Assembly: GCA_001692895.1 (NCBI GenBank)
Contig: KV748178.1
Location: 2,218,536-2,282,535, forward strand
DNA from: Cenococcum geophilum 1.58
Taxonomy: Eukaryota > Ascomycota > Dothideomycetes > Gloniales > Gloniaceae
Length of the DNA stretch: 64,000 nucleotides
Direction: 5' to 3'
Below are positions 35,329-47,120 of this stretch, piece after piece (within the stretch, counting starts at the first letter, position 1; the number at the start of each line of letters is the position of its first letter). The notes beneath the pieces are model-generated. The model worked only from the letters and a program-made list of their open reading frames with translations. It made no database searches and was not told the DNA's origin. Made by a program: the position numbers and the translations under genes.

Positions 35329-36345
35329 TTATTCTTCCATAGAATCTTCTTCACGTACTAGTTTAGCTGCTTTAAGAGTCTTGCAGTCTTTACTATTAGC
35401 AAAAGTGTTTTTCTTTACAATTAATGCAAAGAGGGGGTATGGCTGGCAAGGCTTGCCTGTTATTATACAGGTAGAACAGGAATGGTCTTTAGATAAATGT
35501 ACAGCTGCACAGTATCTGCAGGCTCTAGTAGAGCACCTGTCTCCTATAGGCCAAATTTTTGGCAGCTTATACACTGCGTAGTAGGAGAGACTTCGAGGTA
35601 TTTTACTACCTTAGTAGCTGTACCTGCAATTGATATCTCTTTTTGCTTAAGGATTTCTTGTCTTTTTTCTTCGTTCTCTATAGTAAAAACTATAGAGACA
35701 AATCTGGTCTGTAGATTGTGTCTTTTTTTACTAGATGAGATCCATCTAGGTAGTCCTTGTATCCTTATAGGATTAAAGGTCTTAATTTCTTCTTTTAGAA
35801 GCTTAGAGCCTCCCTCTCCTAGAAAAGGTAGGGTGGGGAACCCCATGGGCTATAATTTGAACCCAGGGTTCTAGTTTTTGTTCTCTTTGAAAGGTAAAGC
35901 AGTTATGCCAGATATCCTTATACTTGACTAGGAAATCTGCATTATACTCTTCTGTAGTTGTAAGGAGGAATATTTTGTTTCCCTTTAGTTCTAGCTATAG
36001 ACGCTAGCACTGGCTTTTCCACCTGCCAGTTTTGATACGACAGGTAGTATATATATTAGCTAGTAATATAGTAGAGTTAACATGCCTGCTTACCCAGGCC
36101 TCTACCCCAGTTTTCTAGTGCTTTAGTCCTAGTCTACAAGCAGTTGGCTTGCCACCACCCAATAACACAGGGAATCTCACCAGTTCTTTCGATATCCTTA
36201 TAACGGGATTAGCCCGAGTACCAGTCCGCCCCCCGGTCTGTATAAGAGTTTCCTCCTCGAGTTGGTACGCTTTCGCACGGCTTAGGAAGCCTTCCATAGC
36301 CTCTAGTTTCACGCCTCTCTTCATTGTTTCCGCCGGCACGGGCAT
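35329..36345 (-). pseudogene. LINE ORF1 (gag-like, CCHC knuckles), frameshifted
   Basis: Read in reverse, the region gives a charged N-terminal part (RAKAYQLEEETLIQTGGRTGTRANP), a middle part (PWVQIIAHGVP) and a C-terminal part with serial zinc knuckles (CISCQKFG, then C..C..AVHLSKDHSCSTC). One frame change lies near 35,835 and another near 35,555, within the first knuckle. ORF1 of LINEs is the RNA-binding packaging protein. The true 5' end of ORF1 is uncertain, since frames upstream of 36,345 are short. Confidence 0.7.
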
Positions 36346-36984
36346 AAGCTACCATTTGCAGGGGTCGCAACTCCCATCTCACGCGCCTATTGGCGGTAAT
36401 CCTACGAGGGCGTCGTAGCTGCATCCTGCAATGTAGATAGGTACACCTTCTACGTCGAGGCCCAGCCAAAACCTCTCCGCCTGAGTAACTCCTGTTTGCT
36501 CCATAAGCACGTCTCACCGGCATACCGTCCTAGCGAACGGTTCCGTCTGTTGATGTACCGACACGCGCATCCGTTCTCTCGAGCCACGTAGTAGTCTCTC
36601 CGGCCAGGACGTGCTCCTGCCTGCCTACCAGGTACACCAGGGGTCAGGGCCCAGTTAAGGGGTGAGGTCCCTAGAGCCGGCAGTGGCTAACTACGTACTA
36701 CGCCCCGCAGGGGCTAGTAGTAATATAGGGGCGCAACACCCTATATACTACTAGCTCCTGTTTCGCGTTGCCTGTAGGAGTCTCCTCATGACAGGCCGAC
36801 CGTGTCTTGCAGGAGGGGGCCATAGAGACAGGTCCCGCACCGGACGACCTGCTCCCCCCTCTCCTACTAACCAAGCTTGTGTCCCCCATTTTTATAAGCT
36901 GGCCTGTGTCTCTAACTGTCGAGTCCTCGTCCGACTGGCCTGTGTTTCCCCTACAGCCTCCCCCTTATGTATGCGTCAGGTTGC

Positions 36985-37333
36985 GTGCACCACGCCTATT
37001 AAGACCCTCCTATGAGTCACCTGGTCGAACGCCATGGGGCCGTCGAAGCTGGCCTGTGTTTCCGCTACCTAGAGCTTTGCCCGTGTTTCCACCTCGTCGA
37101 GCCGTCTGGTCGCCGTCGCGTCGCTGTCGCGTCGCTGTCGCGTCTGTCGTCCAGGTCGCGCGCACCACGCCTATTAAGACCCTCTTCTGAGTCTCCTGGA
37201 TGTACCGGATAGGCTCTCGTAGAGGGGCCTTAACGAGTTCTCTAGGTAGGGCCTTAACAAGTTCTTCGCGGTGGCCTTGGGCCTTAACAAGTTTCGTACG
37301 AGGTATCTGCGACGCGTTAACCTTAACAAGTTC
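36985..37333 (-). repeat. Direct repeats in LINE 5' leader
   Basis: CACCACGCCTATTAAGACC occurs at about 36,988 and 37,163 (spacing 175 bp), and CCTTAACAAGTTC or near copies occur at 37,228, 37,252, 37,282 and 37,321. They lie in the GC-rich 5' part of the deleted LINE and could be leader/promoter modules, as repeated 5' monomers occur in some LINEs. Confidence 0.75.
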
Positions 37334-38829
37334 TTATAAAAAGAGGTTCCCTACGCCCTCGCCGCGTTCCTTTGCGATCTCAGAGCTAGTGCAAGCCCAA
37401 GGGTGTTCTGTTGTACGCCTAGGACGCGTCCACGTCTACTAGCTAATAAGGCCAGTTTCGGGCCTGGCTACGAGCCAGGTAGTCGTACATCGGGTGGTTT
37501 TCGTATCCCAGTTTCCCTTGATAGGCCTCCCTAGGTGGTAGAGCAAGAGCCTTATGCGGAGGCAGTAAGGCTCCTGGTGTTGTTGAGGGCGATGCATTGT
37601 ACGTGGTACGCGTCGCGAGCTCAACACCACAGAACCGCGACGACAGCGCTGTATGCGCTGCGGCGGCTCCCTACCATCGCCTCTGCACTTAGCCATCAAA
37701 AGGAACGATTTCCTGATGATGTTTCCACCCGCGGCGACGTGGACGCGTGCAGTAGGGCTTCGCGGGCAAGATATTCTTCTATCTTTGGTCTAAAACAGGC
37801 AGTAGCTTTAAAAGGCCATTATATATCTTACGCAAAGCTTTAGCTTATCGGTAGATATAGCAGCTAAAGATATACCTTTATATCGTATTGTATATATTCG
37901 GCTAGTAGTATTTTTATTAAAGTAGTTTTAGGGTTTTTCCTTAGCCTGGGTGGCCGGCTACTAGTAGGTTATATACATATTTAAGGAGCTTAAGCTTAAG
38001 TTCGTTATAGTTAGGTATAACTAGGTGGTTTTAGTAGTATAAGCGGTCTCTATAAGCTTTATATTTACTTAAAGAAATCCTTTTAAAGCGTCTAATACCA
38101 TCTTATATTAGCTTCAGCGTCTCTTAAATAAACTCGTTGTTTAGGTATTTATTAATTATAATCTAATTAATTAATTAATTAGTTATTTTAAGGGCGTATA
38201 CTATAAGATTTTTAGTAGAAGGGTTAAATAGTTTAGGGTAAAGTAGGGTCTAATTCTAGTAAAAGCGCGCTTTTTTTAGTACTGGCGCGTCTTATAAGTA
38301 TTAGGTTAGGGTATTAAGCTTCTAACCTTAAACGCCTGGGTAATATATAATTAAGAATTGGAAATAAAATAGATATTCTAACTAGCGGGTCTAACGATAA
38401 CTTAGCTATTTTGTGGTTATAAAGTACTATAGGTTCTTATAGTCGCTAAAGACCTTAATTAGAAATCTAACGCCTTCTAGTTCGGGTCGCTATTGTTTAA
38501 AGTATTTAATAATAGCTAATAATTCCTTATTATGGATCTTGTAGTTATATTTAGCTAGGCTTAGTTATTTAGAGAAGTATTCTATAGGGTACGGTACTCT
38601 ATTCTTATTATATTAAGATAGGATACCTTTAGTAACGTAATTAGATAAATTAGCTTCTATAATACTTATTTAGTTTAGGTTAAAGTATTAGAGTATAGGC
38701 GCGGTTATAAATATAACCTTTAGATAGGTAAAGGCCTTTTTATATTCCTTATTAAAGATAAAGACTTTATTTTTTTAGGTTAGAGCTATCCCTTAACAAC
38801 TTAGGCACCTATGTTATCGATAAGAACCT

Positions 38830-40590
38830 ACCAATCAGATCAATAGAATTTAATGCCCGTGCTTAGGAATATAAAGCTTTTAATTTCATAGTAAATTGAT
38901 ATATAGGCTTATTCTTTGGAGTTAAGTCGCTCGATATAAGGTCTCTAGCATTTATCCTTCCTGCAGAACGGTATTTTACAGATATTGTAGCCAAAATGAG
39001 TCCTTAAAGGACGCTGCCGCCTCTGCCACTCCTTACTATCGCGAGGTTTCCTTGTAGTATTTTGCGATAGCTCTGACAGAGCCTTCCTATTGCCTATACA
39101 CTCTATTTAAGTATGTTTGCCAGCCTCTGTGCAAGCTAAACAGTAGACGTGTTAATTAAATAGCTTGACTAGCTTATGCTGCGCGGTAGGAACCTATACT
39201 ATATCGTTTATAAAATATTAAGGAGCGTGTTTTTAAGTGCGAGCTTTCCGCTTATAAATTAAGCGTTAAAATAGGGCGTTACGGAGGTCAATTCGGAACT
39301 ATTTGTGGCTATCTTAATGGCCTCCACGGTGGTTAGTAAGTCGGTAGGAGGATAGTAAAAGGCAATTCCTAATAACTATATTAAATAGGAAGTGCTATAG
39401 AGGCTTCTAAGTCTGTCTATGGATCCTCTACGTCGTAAAATACGAGCGTAATTGGTCCGTAATATCCACGCTATATATATAGCAATTGTACCAGAATATA
39501 AAGGTTGGAATAGGCAATATCTTCTTAACATTATTACTAAAGACCTTCCGAGTCTATCTAGCGCCGCTAGCAGTAAAGAGAGGACGTTTTTATATAGTAA
39601 TCTTTGTGTGGTAACCTGGCGATATATAACGTTATTAGATTTTAAGCCTTATGGTTAAGGTAATTAACTTACTGTTATTAACAGTACTTATAAAAAGTAC
39701 TATATTGGCGTCTTTCCAAGCAAACTTTATTACTTAGCCGTCTTTAGAAAGCGCTCCATATAATTCTCCCTATGGTATTTAAGCCGCGTAGGTTAATTTA
39801 AGCTCTATAAGCGTCTAGTTAATTTACTTAGTAGGCACCTTCTTTTTTATCTTTCCTTATATAGTTATAACTACCTTAATATCACCTTTAAGGTCCCCCT
39901 GCTCCTCACGCTTTATTTTAGTTGTTTAAACGGTTCTAGCACCCCTAATACTAAGGTCTCGTAGTTTTATAAGAAGCTTAACGCTTATAAATAGGTTATT
40001 AAGCCATACAACGTGCTTTCTAGGTTAGGTAAAGGCGTTTCTCTATATTGGCATCTTTTTAAAGGAGTATATTAAAGACTACTGCCTGCGTCTTTAAAAA
40101 GCCCTTATTATTAATAAAGGATATATCTAAATTAACTAGACCTTTTCTATTACCTTTAGCGTGCTATATAAAGTCTAATATATAGCCCTTATTCGCCAGA
40201 ACCTATATTTTAAACCCTTTGGGTATAGGTTTTAATGGAATATTAACAATCTCGCATGCGCGGCCTATAAAGCGTTAAATCGTCTCGTTAACTATAAGGT
40301 AGGTTCTAGGGTTATAGAGCCTTCTATAAGTAAGCCGAATATACTTAATAAGCTCGTGAACTCTGTTAAACGTAGATTTAGGTGTCATATCGGACTTTGG
40401 CCAAGGTGGTGCAGCTTAAAAGTAACGAGCAAGTTACTAAAATTAAACGATTCCTATATACCTCTTAACAATATACTTAGTGCTATAGGTGGTTAAATCC
40501 TTCTAGTAGTCCGTAATATACGATTCTATAGTAATTTCTATATAAATCTGCACTGCGAAGTACGTATAGAGTTTCTATATAAGGGGACTT
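38830..40590 (-). pseudogene. piggyBac-like transposase, copy 2 (nearly full length)
   Basis: Minus-strand frames read the piggyBac order. A conserved core (GFKI*VLANKGYILDF) lies near 40,180, a middle part follows, then YSVDITDQLRSYF near 39,450 (family VD-ADQLR-Y block), a C-terminal helical region and a Cys-rich end (THFGYNICKIPFCRKDKC) at about 38,945-39,005. This matches the cross-brace cysteine domain of piggyBac transposases. Shifts between frames and many stops are present. At its left edge the neighbouring gypsy C stops at a TTAA (38,793-38,796), the piggyBac target, which suggests insertion there; the other end was not found. It is less RIP-mutated in the 38,830-39,660 part than upstream. 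Confidence 0.75.
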
Positions 40591-41380
40591 AGTAGATAGG
40601 GGACTATAGGGACACGATTGTAGAATAGGATAGATTGGTAAAAGAGATAAATCCTTAAGGAGGTAAGGCCTCTAGGATTATGGAGACTATATACTATGGG
40701 CACGTGCCTCTAGTATATAACCGGCAACTATTTAAAGGGCGACTAGGGGTTGTCCTAAGGGCAACCCAAGGTATCTGCAATAATATCCCTTATATTACCC
40801 CCCCCCTTCTTACGGTTAGCCCCTAATCGCTATTACCTTGCAATAGGGAGATTATAAGGGCTTGTCCTAGAAGGGGTTCGGAGAGATATTAGAGAGATAT
40901 TGGTATGCTACTGTATATTATCTATCTATCTAACCCCTACTTTAAACTCCTAAAAAACCTTAATAAGGAAAAAATATAACTGGAGAAAAGACGTAAGGAT
41001 TGCTAGGAGACCTATTAGAAGCCTACTAGAAGCGTGCTAGTAACTACTTAGGCTAATATAGGGATTTTTATATAACTTTACTTTTAAGCCTTTATACCGG
41101 TCTATAATTAATTATAAGTATTATAGGTAATTTAGTGTTATAGTATAGTTCCGTAGAACCTTTTAGTATAGGATTTAACGTATAGAGCCTTAGCTTGCCG
41201 TTGTCTTTAACTGCTAAGATATGGTCTATAACCCTTTCTTATAATCCTTTTCTTATAATCCCCTGCGTTATTAATATATTACTCCTATATTTGCCCTTAG
41301 GCTATTAGATATGGTTAAGGTATTAATTAGTTAGTTAAAGAGACTTATCTCTTAAGATTTAGTATATATACTTTTAAATC
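40591..41380. other. Unassigned degraded retroelement-like sequence
   Basis: A run of nine C at 40,798-40,806 followed by TTCTTACGG reads on the minus strand as a polypurine tract, so an LTR may begin just below 40,797 and extend toward 40,600. Above it, minus-strand frames to 41,380 are readable in short pieces (for example AVKDNGKLRLYTLNP) but match no domain that I recognise. It ends at the 5' truncation point of the next LINE. Confidence 0.35.
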
Positions 41381-41390
41381 TAGTAGTCCT

Positions 41391-42761
41391 GTGCCGTATA
41401 TAGTTTTAGGAGCGTTTAGAGGATCTCCTAACCAAGCTATAGAGATTGAAGCCTCTATTCCTCCTCCTAGAATTAGATTTAAAAAGCTTTACAATAGCTA
41501 CACATTAAGAATCCTAAAATTTAAGGAAAACCATGCAATTAAAAAGGCCTATATAGAAGAGAACGATAAAGACAAGGACGAACTAGCAACTAGCTCTTGT
41601 TCTAGTTCTAAAAACTCTACTATAAGGCACTCACTACAGCCAAAAACACAGCTACTATCCCTAGTATCTAGGGCTCAGCAGCTAGTTCAGAACTGGAAAA
41701 TAGAGAAAATCTCTCTAGAGTGGCAAAAACCATGGTCTCCTCCTATATCTGCATCCTTCTCTATCTCTAAGAGTAGTAAGAAAAAAGCTGCACAAGAACA
41801 TCTAAGACTAGTAGAAAATCTACAAGAATCCTTAGAGTGGGACCTAGTAGATATATACTATACAGATGGCTTTAAAGATAGTAAATTAAATATAGCAGCT
41901 GTATGCAAAATAGGAGAGAGAAATAGGATTAAATATGCAACAAACTGGAACCTAGGGCCCTATATGGAAATTATAAACGCAGAACTTTACGCAGTCTATA
42001 GGGCCTTAGAACACCTAAAATAATAAAGACTAGAAGAGAAATAGGTCTATATCTTTATAGATAGCCAAGCGGCTATTAAGAGATTACAGCTTAATTCTCT
42101 TATAGGGGGACAAGAACTAGTCTTTAAAATCACGCAAAGCTGTTCCTATTTAGCTAGTAAGGGGATCTCTATTAACTTCTATTGGGTTCCTAGCCATCTA
42201 GGAATCTATAGGAACAAAATAGCAGATAAGCTAGCTAAAAAGGGCCTCTCTAGAAGAAAACTATGATCTTCTTATACTTCTCTAGCCTACCTAGGGAGAT
42301 AAGCAAGAGAAAAGATACTAGAACAGTAGAAAGACAATTGGCAACAGAATAAAAGTAAAGGAAAACACTATACTAGAATCTATAAAGGAAACTACCCCTT
42401 TTCTTTTAAAGCCCCTAAGGATAAATATCCTAAAAGGCTATAATCAGCTTTCTTTCAACTAAAACTAGGAAAAGGCTTCTTTAAATCCTTCTCTAAAATA
42501 ATAGGGAAGGATAAAGAAGGTAGATACTTTAGGGGCTGTATCGCGGTACAAACCCCTACGCATCTCTTACTAGAATGTAGACTATACTGGGAAGATAGAA
42601 AGGAAATGCAAAGACAAATAGCCTCTTCTCTCTCACTAGAGAAGCTTTTTTGCACAAAGAAAGGAAGAGGGGCACTTTTTCTATTTCTAAGTAGGACAAA
42701 AATAGCTACTAGAAAGTGGCTAAGAGCAATAGGATCTCTAGAAGGAGGTAACTCCTATTAA
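41391..42761 (+). pseudogene. LINE ORF2 C-terminal part: RNase H and Cys-rich end
   Basis: A 457-codon frame has only a few stops (first TAA at 42,021). It begins in the RT-to-RNase H linker (LGAFRGSP.QAIEIEASIPPP). The RNase H domain is clear: IYYTDGFKDSKLNIAAV with catalytic D, NAELYAVYRALEHL with catalytic E, IFIDSQAAIKRL with catalytic D, and WVPSHLGI.RNKIADKLAKKG. The end has a knuckle-like C...H..LEC region and closes GGNSY. The upstream RT and endonuclease are lost. Confidence 0.82.
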
Positions 42762-43098
42762 AGTCCTAGTAGATAGACTATAGAAAGCAAAAGGATAGAA
42801 ATAAACTACAAATAGGACAGGGACAGGCGTTAGGTTTACTAATTTTGATTTTTTCTACTATTTTCTTACCGTTTTCTCACTACCTAATAGTTGTTAGCAA
42901 CCTAGTATTTACTAGGAAGCTGTAAATCCCTAGTTTAGGGATTTATAAACTACTAGGACATAGTTACTAGTACATGTTAAGCTGCCTAGAAAGGATTTAT
43001 GTATATAAAACTATAGCGCCATAGCCTAGAGGCTGCATGCGTAGTATTATACGTAGTATAATACAATGGATATAAATAAAATAAAAAAATAAAAAGGT
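41391..43098 (+). mobile_element. 5'-truncated LINE with RNase H, A-rich tail
   Basis: The element holds the 3' end of ORF2, a 3' UTR of about 330 bp and a tail built from AAATAAAATAAAAAAATAAAA. The 3' UTR matches the deleted LINE at 34,567-37,767 (in reverse). The 5' part is missing, the usual result of aborted target-primed reverse transcription. No certain target duplication was found. The start coordinate is where the coding similarity begins; the true junction is within a few tens of bases upstream. Confidence 0.8.
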
Positions 43099-46000
43099 TA
43101 TATACGCTTATAGAGCTATACTAAAAGTAGTATAGATAGTGATATAATAATAAGTGGGAAAACTTTTATATATAGCTAGATGAGAAAGTTATTTAAGACT
43201 AAGCAATTATAGAAAAACGTATAAGTTATATTAAAGGAGTATTAATTATAATATTAAAAAATCTGAAAGAAAGATTAAAAGACTAAAAAAGTAAGAGGTG
43301 AATTATAGTACCTGCGAACGAGATATTAACGTTTAAATTAGCTAAATAAAGGTTTAAACTTAAAAGCGAAGATAAGCTAAGAGTTAACCTAAGACACTTA
43401 GCGTATTATATATTGGCATAGATTATATATATAGATAATATATATAACATATATAAAAATCCAAAAGAAAAGAATTAGAAGTACCCTATAAGAATATATT
43501 AGGCGCTAGATAAGTAATAGTATAAAAATACTAAGTATATATACAGCTGGCATCTAGTAAAAGTTTAGAAGTTAAATAATTTAATACTTTAATTAGGAAG
43601 ATTCCTTACGGAAGAATACTTAGATAGATAATAGTGGTGGGAATGCCTAGAGAATATCTATCTATAGTATATTAAGAATAAAAAGTAAATAAGGTATTAG
43701 CTAAAAGATAAGTTAAGTATAATAGGATTAAATAGCTAATAGTTAGGAAAAGGTAAGGCCTATAGAACTAGACGGAGCTAGTAGTAGACCCTTAGACCTT
43801 TAAAGGAATTTAAGAATAACACCTAAATCTATAAGTTAACTAGTAAGATTAGTAGTTTAAAGCACTAATAGATAGTGGAGTAATAAGGAACTATATCTTA
43901 CTAGCAGTAGTTAAACAGATAGGACTACCTTACAGATAGAAAGAGTACTCTTATCTATTAGTTATAATCTTAGGAGATTTAATAGCCTATAGAGGAGGTA
44001 TTATTAACCTTAAAATAGGACCTATTTAGATAACTATTAAGGGAAGATAAATTAAGATGTCTTTTAATATCCTACTATTAGGAAGGGATAAGGCAGTATT
44101 AAGTATGCCTTAGTTATAGGAATATAATCTAAGGATTAATTAGGTTATAGGTTAGGTTAATATTAAAAATACTTAACGCTGTAAAACGTAATAACAAACT
44201 AAGTTAGTATAGTACTAAGTTAGAGCGACATATAAAGAAACCGAGAAAGGGTTAAACTACGTACTAAAGAGATATTATAAGTATAGTAAAAAGCCATAGA
44301 GCCTAGAGAGCGAAAAGCTATTAGAGTATATAGTATAGGACTATAAGATAGAGTTAGAACTAGAAATAAGTTTAAAGTTCTTTCTAATCTATAAGCTTAT
44401 AAAAGAAGAATTAAAAGCACTTAAGAAGTTTGTCTAAGAAAATTTATAAAAGGGATATATTAGACTATCGCATTTATTAGTAGGTTATTTAGTACTATTT
44501 ATACCAAAAAAGAATAGAAAGCTTAGGCTATATATTAACTATAGATACTTAAATACTATTACTAGAAAGGATAGGTATCCTTTACCCTTAATTAGTAAAA
44601 TCTAGAATCGGGTAGGTAACGTATAAATCTTTATAAAGATAGATCTAAGATAGGCATACCACTAGATTAAAATTAAGGAAGGTAGCTTTTAAATTAAAGG
44701 AAGGACTATATAAACTATTAGTTATATAATTTGGACTTATAAACGCACTAGCAATATTTTAGAAGCGAATTAATAGTATATTAGAAGAACACCTAAATAA
44801 GTTTATTATAGTATATCTTATTAACATTATTATCTACTTAATAACTAAGGGAGAATATAGAGAATGTGTTAAATGGGTTTTAAAGAGATTATAAGAGGAA
44901 TAGATACTAGTAGTAATTAAGAAATATAAGTTCTTTATTAGGAAGACCGATTTTATTAGATTTATTATAGAGCTAGGTTATATTAGTATAAACCTAAAAA
45001 AATTAAAGCTATAGTAAGTTGGTAAAAACTACAGAACGTAATATAGTTAAGATTATTTCTAGGGTTTTATAACTATTATAGAAGGCTTATAGTATAATAG
45101 TTAAAGAATATTAAACCTTTACTAGGCTTATAAAGAAAGAGAAACTATAAGTATAGGGAGAGGAATAAAAGAAGTTATTTAAGGAATTTAAGGAATTATT
45201 TACCTAGGAGCTAATCCTTAAAATCTATTAACTAGGGTTAGAAATGGTTATAAAAACAGATATATTAGACTTTATATTAGGAGTATGCTTACTATAAAGA
45301 TATAGAAATATATAGCACCTAGTGGCATACTATAGTCGGAAAATAATGCCGCTAAAATTAAACTATAATATCTACAATAAAGAGTTATTAGGTATAGTTA
45401 TAGTACTTAAGAAATAAAAAGCATTTTAATAAGGTATAGAAAAACTATTTATAGTTAAGATAGATTATAAGAACCTAATAGGGTTCCTAATAATAAAGGT
45501 GCTTAATTAGAGATAAGTTAGATAGGTAGAGATGCTTATAGAATACTATTTTAAGATTTAGTATACTAAAGGCACTAAGAACGTAAGGGCGGACGCGTTA
45601 AGTAGAAAGGCTAAATTATAGAATAATAAAAAGCCGTTAGGAGTAATATTACGTAAAGATAGTAATAGGTTAATTAGGTATAAGTATCTAAAGATTATAG
45701 CAACTTAAGAATATAAGCTACCAGAAAGTAACTAAATAAAAAGGATTTAAGAGGTATAGTCTAAGGACTTAGAAACGGACTAGTATAAGTAAAGAACAAA
45801 TATATATATCCTAAGGGGAATTATAAGAGAGTTTATTAGAGACTTCTATAAGGGAATAATATAAGGATATAATAGAGCTATAGGCTTAGTATTAAGACTT
45901 TAAGAGGAGTATATTATTTATAGAATCTAGGAACTAGTAAGAGAAGTTATAAAAAAATATCTAGATTACTAGAGAAATAAGCTAATAAGGTATAAGCTAT

Positions 46001-47120
46001 ATAGAAAGCTATAGCCTATTAAGATACTAGAAAGACTATAGGAGGTTATATTATAGGACTTTATTATAAAGTTGCCAAAGTTAAGAGATCCTATTACTAA
46101 ATAAGACTATAACGTAATCTTAGTAATAGTAGATAAAGCAACTAAATAGGGCTACTTTATAGTATATACAGAAGAAATCTCAGCGGAGGATATTGCTAAA
46201 ATCTATATTAAAGAAGTGCTTATAAGATACGGAGTATTAAGTAAAATTATATTAGATAGAGACCTAAGATTTATAGCAATATTCTAGGAAGTATTTTTAG
46301 CGGAATAAGGGGTTTGCGTAGTAATATTAATAGTATACTATCTATAGATAGACGGATAAATAAAAAGATTAAATTAGACACTAGAGCAGTATTTAAGGCA
46401 CTATATTAAATATGCACAGAATAATTAGGTATTATTATTACTAGTTATATAGTTTATATATAATATAATACTATAAAAGGGTATAAAGATATTACTATTT
46501 TAGGCAAATTATGGGTATAAGCCTAGAATCTTATTATTACTATAATAAGTAAGGAAAATAAGCGAAATAGCTAGATAAAGAATAGAGACTCTAATAAATC
46601 TTTATAAGGACCTCTATTTTATAATAAAAATAGTATAAAATAAAATAAAATAGTACTATAATACTAAGAGATTTAAGGGACTAGATCTTAAGGAGGGGGA
46701 TAAAGTATAGCTATTATATAAAAAATTTACGAGTTAATAACTAAGTAAAAAGTTGGATTACGTTAGACTAGGACTATTTAAAATCGTAGCTAAGATTTTA
46801 GAAGTCATATATAAACTTAACTTACTAATAAAAATAAAGATTTACCTTATATAGCATATCGCGATACTAAAGCCAGCGTATAAAGATATAGAGCTATTAG
46901 TTTATAAAATAGACACGTATAGAGGATAAGGAGAAGATAAATAGTAGGTTTTAAGGATTATTAGTTATAAGGATATTAATAATAAAATATAGTATAAAGT
47001 AAAGTGGATAAGCTATAATAAAACTACCTAAAAACTACTATAAAATTTAGGGAAAGCTATAGGAAAGGTATAGGAGTATTAAAAGAAAATGGGTTAGGTA
47101 ATATTAAGAAAAAGCTAAAG
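43099..47120 (+). mobile_element. Ty3/gypsy chromovirus family B, copy 2
   Basis: Plus-strand order is: end of gag (43,100-43,750), protease region, RT starting VLFIPKKNRKLRLYINYRYL near 44,490 with a degenerate active site near 44,815-44,840, RNase H to about 45,620, integrase with FIIKLPKLRDPITK near 46,060 and a core to about 46,560. A C-terminal chromodomain lies at about 46,945-47,100 (YKVKWISYNKTT). Its gag matches copy 1 at 3,200-3,750 in reverse. The 5' end starts abruptly at the LINE tail, so the 5' LTR and N-terminal gag are missing. The likely 3' LTR is at about 49,600-49,842, pushed away by the Tc1/mariner element and intervening sequence. Confidence 0.85.

Larger units (their letters stand above)
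34567..37767 (-). mobile_element. Internally deleted LINE (Tad1/I-like), non-autonomous copy
   Basis: The insertion is bounded by a 13-bp duplication AAGATATTCTTCT (34,554-34,566 and 37,768-37,780). It ends on the minus strand in an A-rich tail of the type (A)nT(A)n, as expected for target-primed insertion. From the 5' end (37,767) there is a GC-richer leader with direct repeats, then ORF1 with Cys-rich knuckles (36,345-35,329), then directly the last codons of ORF2 (GGNSY, stop at 35,292) and a 3' UTR shared with the LINE at 41,391-43,098. Endonuclease, reverse transcriptase and RNase H are absent. Composition is much less AT-rich than the host gypsy C, so it is younger or less affected by RIP. 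Confidence 0.88.
26926..38794 (-). mobile_element. Ty3/gypsy chromovirus family C, interrupted twice
   Basis: On the minus strand the element runs from a truncated RT/RNase H (38,794 down to about 37,950) through an integrase zinc-binding part and catalytic core to a C-terminal chromodomain and a 3' LTR. A LINE at 34,567-37,767 splits the integrase and gypsy A1 at 27,447-33,593 splits the chromodomain. After removal of each insert and one duplication copy the reading frame continues. The integrase join reads ...LDQR*KNILINFI, a normal start of the core. The chromodomain resumes with LIK*KGFTKPL (YLVKWKGY in typical chromodomains). A purine-rich tract (AAAGGGGGGG in element sense, near 27,300) precedes the LTR. 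Gag, protease and most of RT are absent; the break at 38,794 lies beside the piggyBac-like copy 2 at a TTAA. Stops are of RIP type. Confidence 0.85.

Noticed and set aside
35381..35874. Plus-strand genes over LINE ORF1
   Set aside because: They are shadows of the minus-strand ORF1, which carries the zinc-knuckle pattern.
36100..37700. Host gene in the GC-richer segment
   Set aside because: Frames are short and overlapping on both strands, and the segment lies wholly within a LINE bounded by a 13-bp duplication.
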